From an uncultured Chloroflexota bacterium (lineage in GTDB: Bacteria > Chloroflexota > Chloroflexia > Thermomicrobiales > UBA6265): 64,000 bases of DNA. The stretch is taken from NCBI GenBank assembly GCA_937901745.1, contig CALGSZ010000130.1, forward strand, positions 1 through 64,000, given 5' to 3'. A program made the translations under genes and the position numbers. Below are positions 15,507 through 22,893 of the stretch, piece after piece. The first letter of the stretch is position 1. The number at the start of each line of letters is the position of its first letter. The notes below the pieces were generated by a model that did no database searches, was not told the origin of the DNA, and saw only the letters and a program-made list of their open reading frames with translations.

Positions 15507-17924
15507 ATGGCCAGCACCCGCCCGAGTGCGCTCATACCAGAACCGGTCGCGATTGTGCCGGAAGACCTCGCTGCGCTGCAGGAGATCGAGCGCCGAATCC
15601 TCTGGCTCTCGACCCTGATGATCCACCACGCCAACAATGTCCGGCCCAACCCGGACATGACCAAGGTCGGCGGCCACCAGGCATCGTCGGCCTCGGTCGT
15701 CTCGATCATCACGGCGCTCTATTTCCATTTCCTCCGCGAAGGCGATCGGGTCTCGATCAAGCCTCACGCCTCCCCGGCGTTCCACGCCGCGCAGTACCTG
15801 CTCGGCAATCTCGATCGCTCCTATCTGACGACCCTGCGCGCCTACAAGGGCCTCCAGGCGTACCCGAGCCGTACCAAGGACCCCGATCCCGTCGATTTCT
15901 CCACCGGCTCGGTCGGTCTCGGCGCCGTCGCGCCCGTCTTCGCCGCGCTCGCCCACCGCTACGCGGAGCTGCACTTCGGCGAGGTGACCTCGAACCGCTT
16001 TATCTCCCTGATCGGCGACGCCGAGCTCGACGAGGGCAACGTCTGGGAGACGGTCGCGGAAGAAGCGGTGCGCGGCCTCTCGAACGTCATCTGGATCGTC
16101 GATCTCAACCGGCAGAGCCTCGACCGCGTCATCCCCGGCGTTCGCGCCGCCCGGCTGAAGGCGCTCTTCCGCAGCGCGGGCTGGCACGTCTTCGAGGCCA
16201 AGTACGGCACGCGCCTCTCCGCCGCGATGGAAGGCCCCGACGGCGCCTATCTCCGGCAGCGGATCGACGCGATGAGCAATGAGGAGTACCAGGTCCTCAT
16301 CCGCCTGCAGGACGGCGCCGAGCTGCGCCGCCGCCTCAGCGACGTCGCGGACCCCGCCTATCGCAAGGCGATCCTTAACGCTGTCGCCGACACGCCGGAT
16401 GAGGAGCTGCGCGACCTGATCGCCAACCTCGGCGGCCACGACCTGCCCTGCCTCCTCAACGTGCTCGCCGAAGCGGACGCCGTCACCGATGCGCCAGCGG
16501 TCGTCTTCGCTTACACCATCAAGGGGTGGGGGCTGCCCATCGCGGGCGATCCGCTCAATCACTCGCTCCTCCTGACGGCAGCGCAGATTGAAGCGCTGCG
16601 TGAGCAATTCGGCATCCCGGCCGACGATCCCTGGGCGACGTTCCCGCCGGACTCGCCAGCAGGTCGGCTCTGCAAGGCGGCCCGCGAGCGCCTCTCCGAC
16701 GAGCGGCCCCGCGGTCCCGTTCTCAGCCCAAGTGCCGTTCCAGTCGATCTTGGGAGCCGGCACCCTGCCATGACCTCAACCCAGGAGGCGCTTGGCCGGG
16801 CATTGGCGCGCCTCGCGGATTTCCCGGAGATTCGGGAGCGCCTGGTTACCGTCTCGCCCGACGTCGCGACCTCGACGCACCTCTCGGGCTGGATCAACAA
16901 GGCGGGCGTCTTCGCGCCCGAGCCCGCGCCCGTCTTCGACGCCGACGGGCAGAAGATGCTGAAGTGGCAGCCAGCCCCGGCTGGACACCACATCGAGCTC
17001 GGCATCTCGGAGATGAATCTCTTCATGGCCCTTGGCCAGCTCGGCCTTAGCCACGAGCTGACCGGCCAGCATCTCATCCCCCTCGGCACCGTCTACGATC
17101 CGTTCGTCTGCCGCGGCCTCGACGCGCTGATCTACAGCCTCTACGTCGGCGGCAAGTTCATCTTCGCTGGCACGCCCGCTGGTATCTCGCTCAGCCCTGA
17201 GGGCGGCGCTCACCAGAGCACCGTCACGCCCTCGCTCGGCATCGAGCTTCCCGGCGTCCTCTTCTACGAGCCGGCCTTCGCGCGGGAAGTCGAATGGATT
17301 CTCTTGGACGGCATCCGGCGCTGCTGCGACCGCGAGAACGGCCTCTCGACGTACCTGCGGCTCTCGACGAAGCCGATTGACCAGACGCTCCTCGAGGAGC
17401 CGCTCCAGCGCTTCGGCGAGGAGGAGCTGCGACGCCAGGTGCTCGCCGGCGGCTACCGGATCATTGACCGGCGCGTCCACGCGCCCGAGCTTCCGATCTC
17501 CGATGCCGTTCAGATCGTGACCGGCGGCATCATGCTCCCAGAGGCGATCGCCGCCGCCCGGCGCCTGCACGAGGAAGGTGTCGCCGCGAACGTCATCCTC
17601 GCCACCAGCGCCAACCAGCTCTACGAAGCTGTCCGGAACGCTCGCCGGGCGCAACTGGCGAATGCCTACGCCCCGCTCGACCTCGGCCACCTCGAAACGC
17701 TGATCCCGGCCGAGGAGCGGCGCGTGCCGATCGTCACCGTCCAGGACGCCGCGTCGCACTCGCTGGCGTTCCTTGGCTCCGTCTGGGGCGTGCCGACCGT
17801 GCCGCTCGGCGTGGATGACTTCGGCCAGTCCGGCACCCGCGCCGATCTCTACCGCCACTACGGCATTGACGCGGACCAGATCGTCAACGCGGCGCTGCTC
17901 GCGCTAGAGCTAGCACAGAGCTGA
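15507..17924 (+). CDS. Transketolase-like enzyme, homodimeric pyruvate dehydrogenase E1 (AceE) type
   Basis: An 805-residue thiamine-diphosphate enzyme laid out like homodimeric 2-oxoacid dehydrogenase E1 (E. coli AceE is 887). The N-terminal domain has KVGGHQASSAS and KPHASPAFHAAQYLLG, then the ThDP motif region GDAELDEGNVWE ending in IVDLNRQSLD (about residues 170-205), where the usual GDGE is GDAE. The middle domain carries SPDVATSTHLSGWINK and HIELGISEMNLFM with the ThDP-activating Glu, and the C-terminal domain has AASHSLAFLGSVWG. No E2 or E3 gene is nearby, so it may act alone (transketolase or decarboxylase) or with distant partners. A GAGAGGGAA lies about 8-15 nt before the ATG. Confidence 0.83.
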   Translation: MASTRPSALIPEPVAIVPEDLAALQEIERRILWLSTLMIHHANNVRPNPDMTKVGGHQASSASVVSIITALYFHFLREGDRVSIKPHASPAFHAAQYLLGNLDRSYLTTLRAYKGLQAYPSRTKDPDPVDFSTGSVGLGAVAPVFAALAHRYAELHFGEVTSNRFISLIGDAELDEGNVWETVAEEAVRGLSNVIWIVDLNRQSLDRVIPGVRAARLKALFRSAGWHVFEAKYGTRLSAAMEGPDGAYLRQRIDAMSNEEYQVLIRLQDGAELRRRLSDVADPAYRKAILNAVADTPDEELRDLIANLGGHDLPCLLNVLAEADAVTDAPAVVFAYTIKGWGLPIAGDPLNHSLLLTAAQIEALREQFGIPADDPWATFPPDSPAGRLCKAARERLSDERPRGPVLSPSAVPVDLGSRHPAMTSTQEALGRALARLADFPEIRERLVTVSPDVATSTHLSGWINKAGVFAPEPAPVFDADGQKMLKWQPAPAGHHIELGISEMNLFMALGQLGLSHELTGQHLIPLGTVYDPFVCRGLDALIYSLYVGGKFIFAGTPAGISLSPEGGAHQSTVTPSLGIELPGVLFYEPAFAREVEWILLDGIRRCCDRENGLSTYLRLSTKPIDQTLLEEPLQRFGEEELRRQVLAGGYRIIDRRVHAPELPISDAVQIVTGGIMLPEAIAAARRLHEEGVAANVILATSANQLYEAVRNARRAQLANAYAPLDLGHLETLIPAEERRVPIVTVQDAASHSLAFLGSVWGVPTVPLGVDDFGQSGTRADLYRHYGIDADQIVNAALLALELAQS

Positions 17925-17934
17925 GAGCGGAGCC

Positions 17935-18420
17935 ATGCTCGATCCCGCCGCCAAGAAGACCGTCCTGCGCCAGTTCACCTACGGCCTCTATGCCGTCAGC
18001 GCGCGGCACGGCGACGAGCGCGGCATCTTCACCGCCAACTGGCTCAGCCAGGTCTCGTTCGATCCGCCGTTGGTGATGGTCTCGATCGAGCGCGACAGCT
18101 TCACGCTCGGTCTCATTCGCGAAAGCGGCCGTTTCGTCGTGACCACCTTCGCGGCCGGTCAGCGTGAGCTTGCTGGCTCCCTTGGCCGCTCACACGCCCG
18201 CGTCGGCGACAAGTTCGCCGCATTCGACCTGCGCGTCGCTGAGACGGAGACCGGTGATCCAGCCCTCGCCGATGGCCTCGGTTACGTCGTCTGCCGCGTC
18301 CTCTCGGAGACGCCAGCCGGCGATTCCGTCATCGTCCTCGGCGAAGTGATCGAGGCGAAGGTCCTCAACGAGGGCGATCCTCTGACCATGCGCGACGCCG
18401 GCTTTCGCCACGCCGGCTAA
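17935..18420 (+). CDS. Flavin reductase family protein
   Basis: A 161-residue flavin reductase-like protein (PF01613). It begins with LRQFTYGLYAVSARHGDERG and has the FMN-binding ANWLSQVSFDPPLVMVSIER (about 33-52), then FVVTTFAAGQ and the GVV-type end. These proteins bind FMN and use NAD(P)H, often supplying reduced flavin to a monooxygenase. It starts 10 bp after the AceE-like gene, so it is very likely in the same transcript; a strong bidirectional hairpin follows its stop. Confidence 0.85.
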   Translation: MLDPAAKKTVLRQFTYGLYAVSARHGDERGIFTANWLSQVSFDPPLVMVSIERDSFTLGLIRESGRFVVTTFAAGQRELAGSLGRSHARVGDKFAAFDLRVAETETGDPALADGLGYVVCRVLSETPAGDSVIVLGEVIEAKVLNEGDPLTMRDAGFRHAG

Positions 18421-18440
18421 TCGCCTAAACGCGAAGAAAA

Positions 18441-18468
18441 GGTGAGAGCCTTCGCCTTGGCTCTCACC
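18441..18468. terminator. Bidirectional intrinsic terminator
   Basis: GGTGAGAGCC (18441-18450) and GGCTCTCACC (18459-18468) form a 10-bp stem with an 8-nt loop, preceded by AAAA and followed by CTTTCTC. It ends the rightward AceE-like/flavin reductase unit and, read the other way, the leftward amt unit. Confidence 0.75.
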
Positions 18469-18480
18469 CTTTCTCTGGAC

Positions 18481-18546
18481 GATGACGCGCCCCCGACCAG
18501 GGGAACTCCCGTTTCGGGAGAGGCAGAGGGCCGGGGGCGCGTCATC
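18481..18546. repeat. Long inverted repeat with internal hairpin
   Basis: GATGACGCGCCCCCG (18481-18495) and CGGGGGCGCGTCATC (18532-18546) are a perfect 15-bp inverted pair. Inside, CTCCC (18506-18510) and GGGAG (18516-18520) make a second hairpin. The structure begins 9 bp after the stop of the small gene downstream of amt, and before the terminator at 18441-18468. It may protect the 3' end of the amt transcript or act as a second terminator. Confidence 0.6.
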
Positions 18547-18554
18547 AGCGCGCC

Positions 18555-18689
18555 CTAAGCAACCGCGTCGCTGGTCGAGAAGCTGGTGGACGGAGCCGCC
18601 TGCGGGGCGGTGCGCTTCACTCCGGTGTTCGGAGCGAGAAGCCACGCGACCACCAGGACCGCGAAGGAGATAAAGGCGAGTGCAACCAT
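18555..18689 (-). CDS. 44-residue single-span membrane protein downstream of amt
   Basis: A short gene just downstream of amt on the same strand. GGAGGG lies about 7 nt before the ATG (18687-18689). The product starts with a hydrophobic helix (VALAFISFAVLVVAWLLAP, residues 2-20) and ends with a Ser/Thr/Ala-rich soluble tail of about 24 residues (TGVKRTAPQAAPSTSFSTS). It starts 49 bp after the amt stop and is followed immediately by the inverted repeat at 18481-18546. I do not recognise a named family. The ribosome binding site, the clean membrane segment and the operon position support it as real. It might associate with the Amt trimer, which is conjecture. Confidence 0.65.
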   Translation of the reverse strand: MVALAFISFAVLVVAWLLAPNTGVKRTAPQAAPSTSFSTSDAVA

Positions 18690-18738
18690 TTCGACAACCC
18701 TCCCTACAGACTCGGAACCTCTACCGACCAGGTCCGAA

Positions 18739-19965
18739 CTACAGCTGATACGCCAGCTCGCCGTGCTGCGTGGTGTCGAGGCCGAGCACCTCTTCCTGCT
18801 CCGGCACCCGCAGCCCGATCAGAACATCGATGACCTTCAGGATCAGCCAACTGACCGCCGCGGCGAAGACGATCACGACCGCAACCGCGACGACCTGCTT
18901 GACCAGCTGGCTGGCGTTGCCATACAGGAGCCCATCCGCGCCGTTGTACGTGGCATCGGCGAAGATGCCGGTCGCGATCGAGCCCCAGATACCGCCGACG
19001 CCGTGCACCGCGAAGACATCCAGCGCGTCGTCAATCTTCAGGACGCCCTTCAGCATGTCCACGGCGAGGAAGCAGAACACTCCAGCACCGAGACCGATCA
19101 CGACCGCCGAAGCCGGCGAGACGAACCCAGCGGCCGGGGTGATGGCGACCAGACCGGCGACCGCGCCGGCCGCCGCGCCGAGAACGCTCGGGTGACCGTG
19201 GCGAATCCAGCTCACCGTCATCCAGGTCAGCGCGCCCATCGCCGCCGCGACGTTCGTGACCACGAAGGCCGTCGCCGCCAGGCCGTTCGCTCCGAGAGCG
19301 CTACCCGCGTTGAACCCGAACCAACCGAACCAGAGCAGACCAGCGCCGAGAACCGTGTAGGTCAGGTTGTGCGGCTCCATCGGCTCGTTGCCGAACCCGA
19401 CGCGCCGGCCGAGAACCATCGCCGCGACGAGAGCGGTCACGCCAGAGGTGATGTGGACCACCGTGCCGCCGGCGAAGTCGAGCGCGCCGTAGTCGCGCAG
19501 CCAGCCACCGACACCCCAGACCCAGTGCGCGACCGGGGCGTACACGATCGTCGCCCAGGCGAGCGAGAAGATCACGAACGCCTTGAACCGCTTGCGCTCC
19601 GCGAACGCGCCGGTGATCAGCGCCGGCGTGATGACCGCGAACATGCACTGGAAGATTGCGAACGCCGCGTGCGGAATCGTCGCAGCGTAATCAGGATTCG
19701 GCTCCGCGCCGACGCCCTTGAACCCGAGGAAGTTCAGGCCGCCGATGATGCCGCCCTTGTCCGTGCCGAACGCGAGCGTGTAGCCCCAGAGCACCCACTG
19801 CACGCTGATCAGTGCCAGGATGAACCAGCTATGCATGAGCGTGGCGAGGACGTTCTTCCGGCGAACCAGACCGCCGTAGAAGAACCCCAGCGCCGGAGTC
19901 ATCAACATCACCAGCGCCGCCGACGCCAATACCCAGGCGGTGTCCCCAGAATTGATCTCCACCAC
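18739..19965 (-). CDS. amt: Ammonium transporter (Amt family)
   Basis: A 408-residue Amt/MEP/Rh channel with about 11 membrane spans. The twin pore histidines are H171 in VVHITSG and H321 in VHGVGGIWG, matching the family spacing. Other hallmarks are GFFYGGLVRRKNVL near the N-terminus and WFGWFGFNAGSA. The start is a GTG (19965, or the adjacent GTG at 19962) 8 nt after a perfect AGGAGG. No PII (glnK) gene is next to it, unlike many bacterial amt operons; a 44-residue membrane protein follows instead. The 5' leader holds two copies of ACTGGT around 19983-20012, which might be regulatory. Confidence 0.96.
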   Translation of the reverse strand: MVEINSGDTAWVLASAALVMLMTPALGFFYGGLVRRKNVLATLMHSWFILALISVQWVLWGYTLAFGTDKGGIIGGLNFLGFKGVGAEPNPDYAATIPHAAFAIFQCMFAVITPALITGAFAERKRFKAFVIFSLAWATIVYAPVAHWVWGVGGWLRDYGALDFAGGTVVHITSGVTALVAAMVLGRRVGFGNEPMEPHNLTYTVLGAGLLWFGWFGFNAGSALGANGLAATAFVVTNVAAAMGALTWMTVSWIRHGHPSVLGAAAGAVAGLVAITPAAGFVSPASAVVIGLGAGVFCFLAVDMLKGVLKIDDALDVFAVHGVGGIWGSIATGIFADATYNGADGLLYGNASQLVKQVVAVAVVIVFAAAVSWLILKVIDVLIGLRVPEQEEVLGLDTTQHGELAYQL

Positions 19966-20233
19966 GACCCCAACCTCCTAGAACCAGTCCCGATTGACCG
20001 GGGACCAGTCTAGGAATCACGGTTTCCAACGCCTACGTGCCGCCACACCGAATGCCGAAACGCGCTTGGTGCACATTGCACATGATCGATATTGACGTGC
20101 GTCACCACCTGTGAAGCGTTGGCAGCATTGTGCTGGCTGCCTAGGCCCGTGCCCGCGTCGTATACTCGCCTGGGCCAGGCAACTGGCGATTCGCTATGAC
20201 CGAAATCATCGTGGTGCGCTGCGAAGGGAGCAC

Positions 20234-22801
20234 GTGACTACTCCGGAGCGACCTCACCATCGGGCGGGTTCCGGTCGGCTTCACCGCGAAGACGGGACTG
20301 ACGGGCACGGCGCGCCGGCGGCGGGGATGTTCCATGCCGTCACCACGCCCCAGGCTAGCAGCGGCGCGTCCACCCACGTTCGACCGCGTCGTGCCGCTAG
20401 CGCAGCCGAGCAATTGCTGGAGCCGCCTGAATCGGCTCCCGCCGAGAAGGCGCCCCGGCGCCTGACTTTAGAGACCGGGCTCTACGCGCTCTTCATCGCC
20501 CTCGCGATCCTCACGCGGTTTTGGGATCTCGGCTCAAAGGCGCTGCACCACGACGAGAGCCTGCACGCCTACTACTCGTGGCTCTACGCGACCGGCGAAG
20601 GCTACGAGCATCACCCGCTGATGCACGGGCCGTTCCTGTTCCACGCGAACGCGTTGGTCTATCTCCTCTTCGGGGATTCGGACGCCAGCAGCCGCTACAT
20701 GCCGGCCTTCTTCGGCGTCATGCTCGTCGGCCTGCCGTACCTCCTACGCGGCCCGAAGCACCTCGGACGGTGGGGAGCGCTCGCCGCCTCGTTCCTGTTC
20801 CTGATCTCGCCGGCGATCCTCTATCAAAGCCGGTACATCCGCCACGACATCTACACCGTCGTCGGCACGCTCCTGCTCTTCATCTGCATCGTCCGCTACC
20901 TGGAGCAGCCCGAGCGAAAGTGGCTCGTCATCGGCGCCGCCTCGCTGGCGTTCCTGCTCACGAATCACGAGATCATCTTCGCCATCGCGGCCGTCTTCGC
21001 GCTCTTTCTTTATGGCGCGCTCCTCTACGGCCGCTGCCGTGAGTGGTATCGCACGCGGCCCGATCTCGTCTTTCGCCTGCTCGCCATTCACGCCGGCGCG
21101 CTCTTCCTCCTGCTGGTGCTCGTCCGCTTCTCGCCGGTCGAATACCGGGACCGCATCCTCGCCATCCCGTGGGATTCCTCCGGCGCGTCGTCTCCGCGCC
21201 CAACGCGTGAGAACCAGCTGAACTACTACAAGGATCTGGCGCGGAACCCGCTCATCTGGGCCATCATCGCCACCATCGTTGCGTTCGTCGTCGGCGTCGT
21301 CTCCGTCCTGAAGAAGATCAAGTCGGAGCGCTCGGAAGGTCCCGGCTGGGTCGAGCCGCTGCTTGGCGACGCGCCGGACGGCACCGTGGAAAGCGGCGTA
21401 CGGCACGCCTGGCAAGACCGATTCGGCCTGTCGCTCGCGATCGGCGTCGCCGCCGCGATCTTCGTCACGCTCTTCACGAGCATGTTTGCCAACCTCAACG
21501 GGCTCATCTCCTCGACGATCGCCACCGACGGGACGCTCCTCTACTGGCTCGGCCAGCACGACTACCGGCGCGGGGAGCAGCCCTGGTTCTACTTCCTGCT
21601 CCTCATGCCGCAGTACGAGTTCATCGCCGTCCTCCTCGGCAGCGCGATGACCGCCCTCATACTCTGGCGAGCCGTGCGGGCCGCGCTTGGCCGCGGCTCC
21701 GGCGGGCGGAACCTCTTCTTCCGCCTCTTCGTCGCCGTCTGGCTGATCGCGATCTTCCTCGGCCTCTCCTACGCCGGCGAGAAGATGCCCTGGCTCGTCA
21801 TCCATATCTCGCTGCCCGCGACCATCCTCGCCGCGGTCGCCATCGGCAGTGTTGCCGAGCGCGGCTTCGCCACCATCCGGCGCGCCCGCGAAACCCGAGC
21901 GCTCGGCTGGCAGGAAGGTTTCCTCTTCGCCGGCCTACTCGTTGCCGCCGCCTGCTGGTTCGCCCTCGCCGCGCGGATGACGCTCGGCCAGTTCGTCCCG
22001 GATCCCGCCTCGGAGCGCGGCGGCTGGCGCCGGATGGTGACCGCCGCCGACGCCGACCGCTGGTGGCTCCTTGCGGTCCCGCCGGCCGTCGCCCTCGTGC
22101 TGATCGCGGCCATCACCCTCTGGCGCGGGGCGTTCCGCGCCGGCTTAGTGACCTTCGCCGCGCTCATCGTCGGGCTCTCTCTGATGCAAATCCATGTCGG
22201 CTGGCACCTCAGCTACCGTGAGCCGGATGTCCCGCGCGACATGATGATCTACACGCAGACCTCGCCCGACGTGACCCGGCTGATGAGCGAGATCGAGCGC
22301 CTCTCCGAGGAGATGACGGGCGGCAAGGGGCTGACGGTCGCCTTTGACGAGTTTGTCCAATGGCCGATGTGGTGGTACTTGCGGGACTACCCGAACAAGC
22401 GCTTCATCGGCTCCTCGGTCTCCGGCGCCCCGGACGACGCGCCCATCGTCATCGTCGCTGATTACCGGGCGGGCGAGGCGGACCAAGTGCTGTCCGGCTA
22501 CACCGCGCAGCAGTATGTCCTGCGCTGGTGGTTCCCGGAGGAGACGTATCGCGGATTCGCGATCGCGCCGGAGCTTCCGGTCGGTCGCTCCGCGTGGAAG
22601 TCGAGCGCCGATCCTCACGGCCCCGTCGCCATACTCCGCTCGATCGCTGACACGATCGGCAACCAGCTCACGCCGGAAGGGCAGCTCCGCCTCTACCGGC
22701 TCGTGATGTACCGCGACCTCGACTGGAGGATCGGTCAGGCCAACTTCCGCGTCTACATCCGGAACGACCTGTTGCCATACTTCAACGGCATCCGATACTA
22801 G
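20234..22801 (+). CDS. Agl23-like (TIGR03663) GT39-type membrane glycosyltransferase-family protein
   Basis: An 855-residue polytopic membrane protein resembling dolichyl-phosphate-mannose mannosyltransferases (GT39) of the TIGR03663/Agl23 group found in Chloroflexota and archaea. The catalytic-type acidic loop is LHHDESLHAYYSWLYATG after the first span, followed by HHPLMHGPFLFH and SRYMPAFFGVMLVGLPYLL. About 12 spans follow, then a soluble tail from about residue 700 with WPMWWYLRDYPNKRFIG. The function is probably transfer of a sugar from a polyprenyl carrier to an extracytoplasmic acceptor. Start choice is uncertain: GTG 20234 has GGGAG only 3 nt upstream, and ATG 20327 would remove 31 charged residues. 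It pairs with the next gene. Confidence 0.78.
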   Translation: MTTPERPHHRAGSGRLHREDGTDGHGAPAAGMFHAVTTPQASSGASTHVRPRRAASAAEQLLEPPESAPAEKAPRRLTLETGLYALFIALAILTRFWDLGSKALHHDESLHAYYSWLYATGEGYEHHPLMHGPFLFHANALVYLLFGDSDASSRYMPAFFGVMLVGLPYLLRGPKHLGRWGALAASFLFLISPAILYQSRYIRHDIYTVVGTLLLFICIVRYLEQPERKWLVIGAASLAFLLTNHEIIFAIAAVFALFLYGALLYGRCREWYRTRPDLVFRLLAIHAGALFLLLVLVRFSPVEYRDRILAIPWDSSGASSPRPTRENQLNYYKDLARNPLIWAIIATIVAFVVGVVSVLKKIKSERSEGPGWVEPLLGDAPDGTVESGVRHAWQDRFGLSLAIGVAAAIFVTLFTSMFANLNGLISSTIATDGTLLYWLGQHDYRRGEQPWFYFLLLMPQYEFIAVLLGSAMTALILWRAVRAALGRGSGGRNLFFRLFVAVWLIAIFLGLSYAGEKMPWLVIHISLPATILAAVAIGSVAERGFATIRRARETRALGWQEGFLFAGLLVAAACWFALAARMTLGQFVPDPASERGGWRRMVTAADADRWWLLAVPPAVALVLIAAITLWRGAFRAGLVTFAALIVGLSLMQIHVGWHLSYREPDVPRDMMIYTQTSPDVTRLMSEIERLSEEMTGGKGLTVAFDEFVQWPMWWYLRDYPNKRFIGSSVSGAPDDAPIVIVADYRAGEADQVLSGYTAQQYVLRWWFPEETYRGFAIAPELPVGRSAWKSSADPHGPVAILRSIADTIGNQLTPEGQLRLYRLVMYRDLDWRIGQANFRVYIRNDLLPYFNGIRY

Positions 22802-22893
22802 CCCGAGGGCCGGCTGACCGGCCCGCTGCCAGGGACGAGCGGCGCGGCCGACGCGATGCGCCGCCCACGCGCGATGAGGGATTGCGAACGACG

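Noticed and set aside
18586..20013. 475-codon plus-strand open frame
   Set aside because: Antisense to amt and very rich in Arg, Asp, Glu and Gln; no ribosome binding site.
20041..20110. Sigma-54-like TGG..GC promoter for amt or Agl23-like gene
   Set aside because: The spacing between the GG and GC elements is 8 nt instead of 10.
20161..20166. TATACT as -10 of the Agl23-like gene
   Set aside because: No -35-like hexamer at 16-18 nt upstream, so the match may be chance.
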